Source: Pseudaeromonas paramecii
GTDB lineage: Bacteria; Pseudomonadota; Gammaproteobacteria; Enterobacterales; Aeromonadaceae
DNA: 64,000 nt
Direction: 5' to 3'
NCBI RefSeq assembly: GCF_039540575.1
Contig: NZ_BAABFC010000014.1
Span: 129,661-193,660 of the forward strand
Positions 63,894 to 64,000 of the stretch are shown piece after piece (the first letter of the stretch is position 1; each line of letters starts with the position of its first letter). A program made the position numbers and the translations under genes. The notes under the pieces are model-generated. The model searched no databases. It was not told where the DNA came from and saw nothing but the letters and a program-made list of their open reading frames with translations.

Positions 63894-63923
63894 AAAAGGC
63901 CTCTTGAATTCAAGAGGCCTTTT
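63894..63923. terminator. Bidirectional terminator between the ParA partner gene and the rRNA operon
   Basis: A perfect 30-base palindrome centred on GAATTC with arms AAAAGGCCTCTTGAA and the reverse complement. It has T-runs on both sides and serves the convergent rRNA operon. Confidence 0.93.
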
Positions 63924-63937
63924 CACTTCGTATTGGG

Positions 63938-64000
63938 TGCCTGGCGGTGTCCTACTCTCACATGGCGAATGCCACACTACCATCGGCGCTACAGCGTTTC
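63938..64000 (-). rRNA. rrf: 5S rRNA, 3' part (rRNA operon end)
   Basis: Read on the minus strand, the end is AGCGCCGATGGTAGTGTGG...GAGAGTAGGACACCGCCAGGCA, the 3' half of a gammaproteobacterial 5S rRNA. It is cut by the window edge. An rRNA operon therefore enters from the right, on the minus strand. Confidence 0.97.

Noticed and set aside
64000..64000. Calling a full rRNA operon
   Set aside because: Only the last ~63 bases of the 5S gene are inside the window.

Overview
The window is a chromosomal segment of a GC-rich gammaproteobacterium, most likely an Aeromonadaceae-type organism (Oceanimonas/Zobellella/Oceanisphaera range). That placement is inference from gene order (nrdR-rib-nusB-thiL-pgpA, aroQ-accBC, dusB-fis, holD-rimI, ravA-viaA, pyrBI), a clear RstAB pair, many c-di-GMP proteins and about 60% or higher GC. 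No ribosomal marker is complete here: only the 3' end of a 5S rRNA is present at the right edge. No CRISPR array, intact insertion sequence or intact prophage was seen.

Layout. 1-0.7 kb: the 5' part of a DUF1127-type small protein behind a promoter and a short leader ORF. 0.7-2.3 kb: a membrane diguanylate cyclase. 2.3-7.6 kb: a peptide-type ABC importer operon (fused double ATPase, binding protein, two permeases). 8.0-13.9 kb: the nrdR-ribD-ribE-ribBA-ribH-nusB-thiL-pgpA cluster (deoxynucleotide regulation, riboflavin, transcription antitermination, thiamine, phospholipid). 14-18 kb: glyA, divergent from aroQ-accB-accC. 18-21 kb: a PTS EIIC/EIIB-like protein that lacks the phosphocysteine, prmA and eda. 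21-25.4 kb: rstA-rstB followed by an acid-shock-like Lys/Ala-rich secreted protein, then dusB-fis. 25.5-38.5 kb: a sensory block with an HD-GYP receptor, a giant hybrid kinase with its REC-HD-GYP partner, a hemerythrin/degenerate GGDEF protein, DoxX and a GGDEF-EAL protein. 38.5-42 kb: dusA with a decayed integrase fragment at its 5' end, a GC-rich palindromic non-coding stretch, and prfC. 42-47.8 kb: an SDR and a TolC/HlyD/ABC-2 export operon with no ATPase. 47.8-57.6 kb: a chemoreceptor, pntAB, an acyl-CoA ligase, a thioredoxin-like protein, an M23 peptidase and holD-rimI. 57.7-60.8 kb: ravA-viaA behind two CRP-like palindromes. 60.9-62.8 kb: tRNA-Trp and pyrBI with a leader-peptide attenuator and a PurR-like box. 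62.8-64 kb: a ParA-type ATPase with a small partner, facing the end of an rRNA operon.

The main functional themes are core biosynthesis (flavin, fatty acid, pyrimidine, one-carbon), NADPH balance (pntAB) and c-di-GMP/two-component signalling. The observations most worth following up are the integrase scar at dusA, the RstAB/Asr-like operon, the c-di-GMP block with several catalytically dead domains, the phosphorylation-dead EIIBC protein, the pyrBI control region, and the ParA/small-partner pair next to the rRNA operon. All calls were made by reading the sequence; no database search was run.
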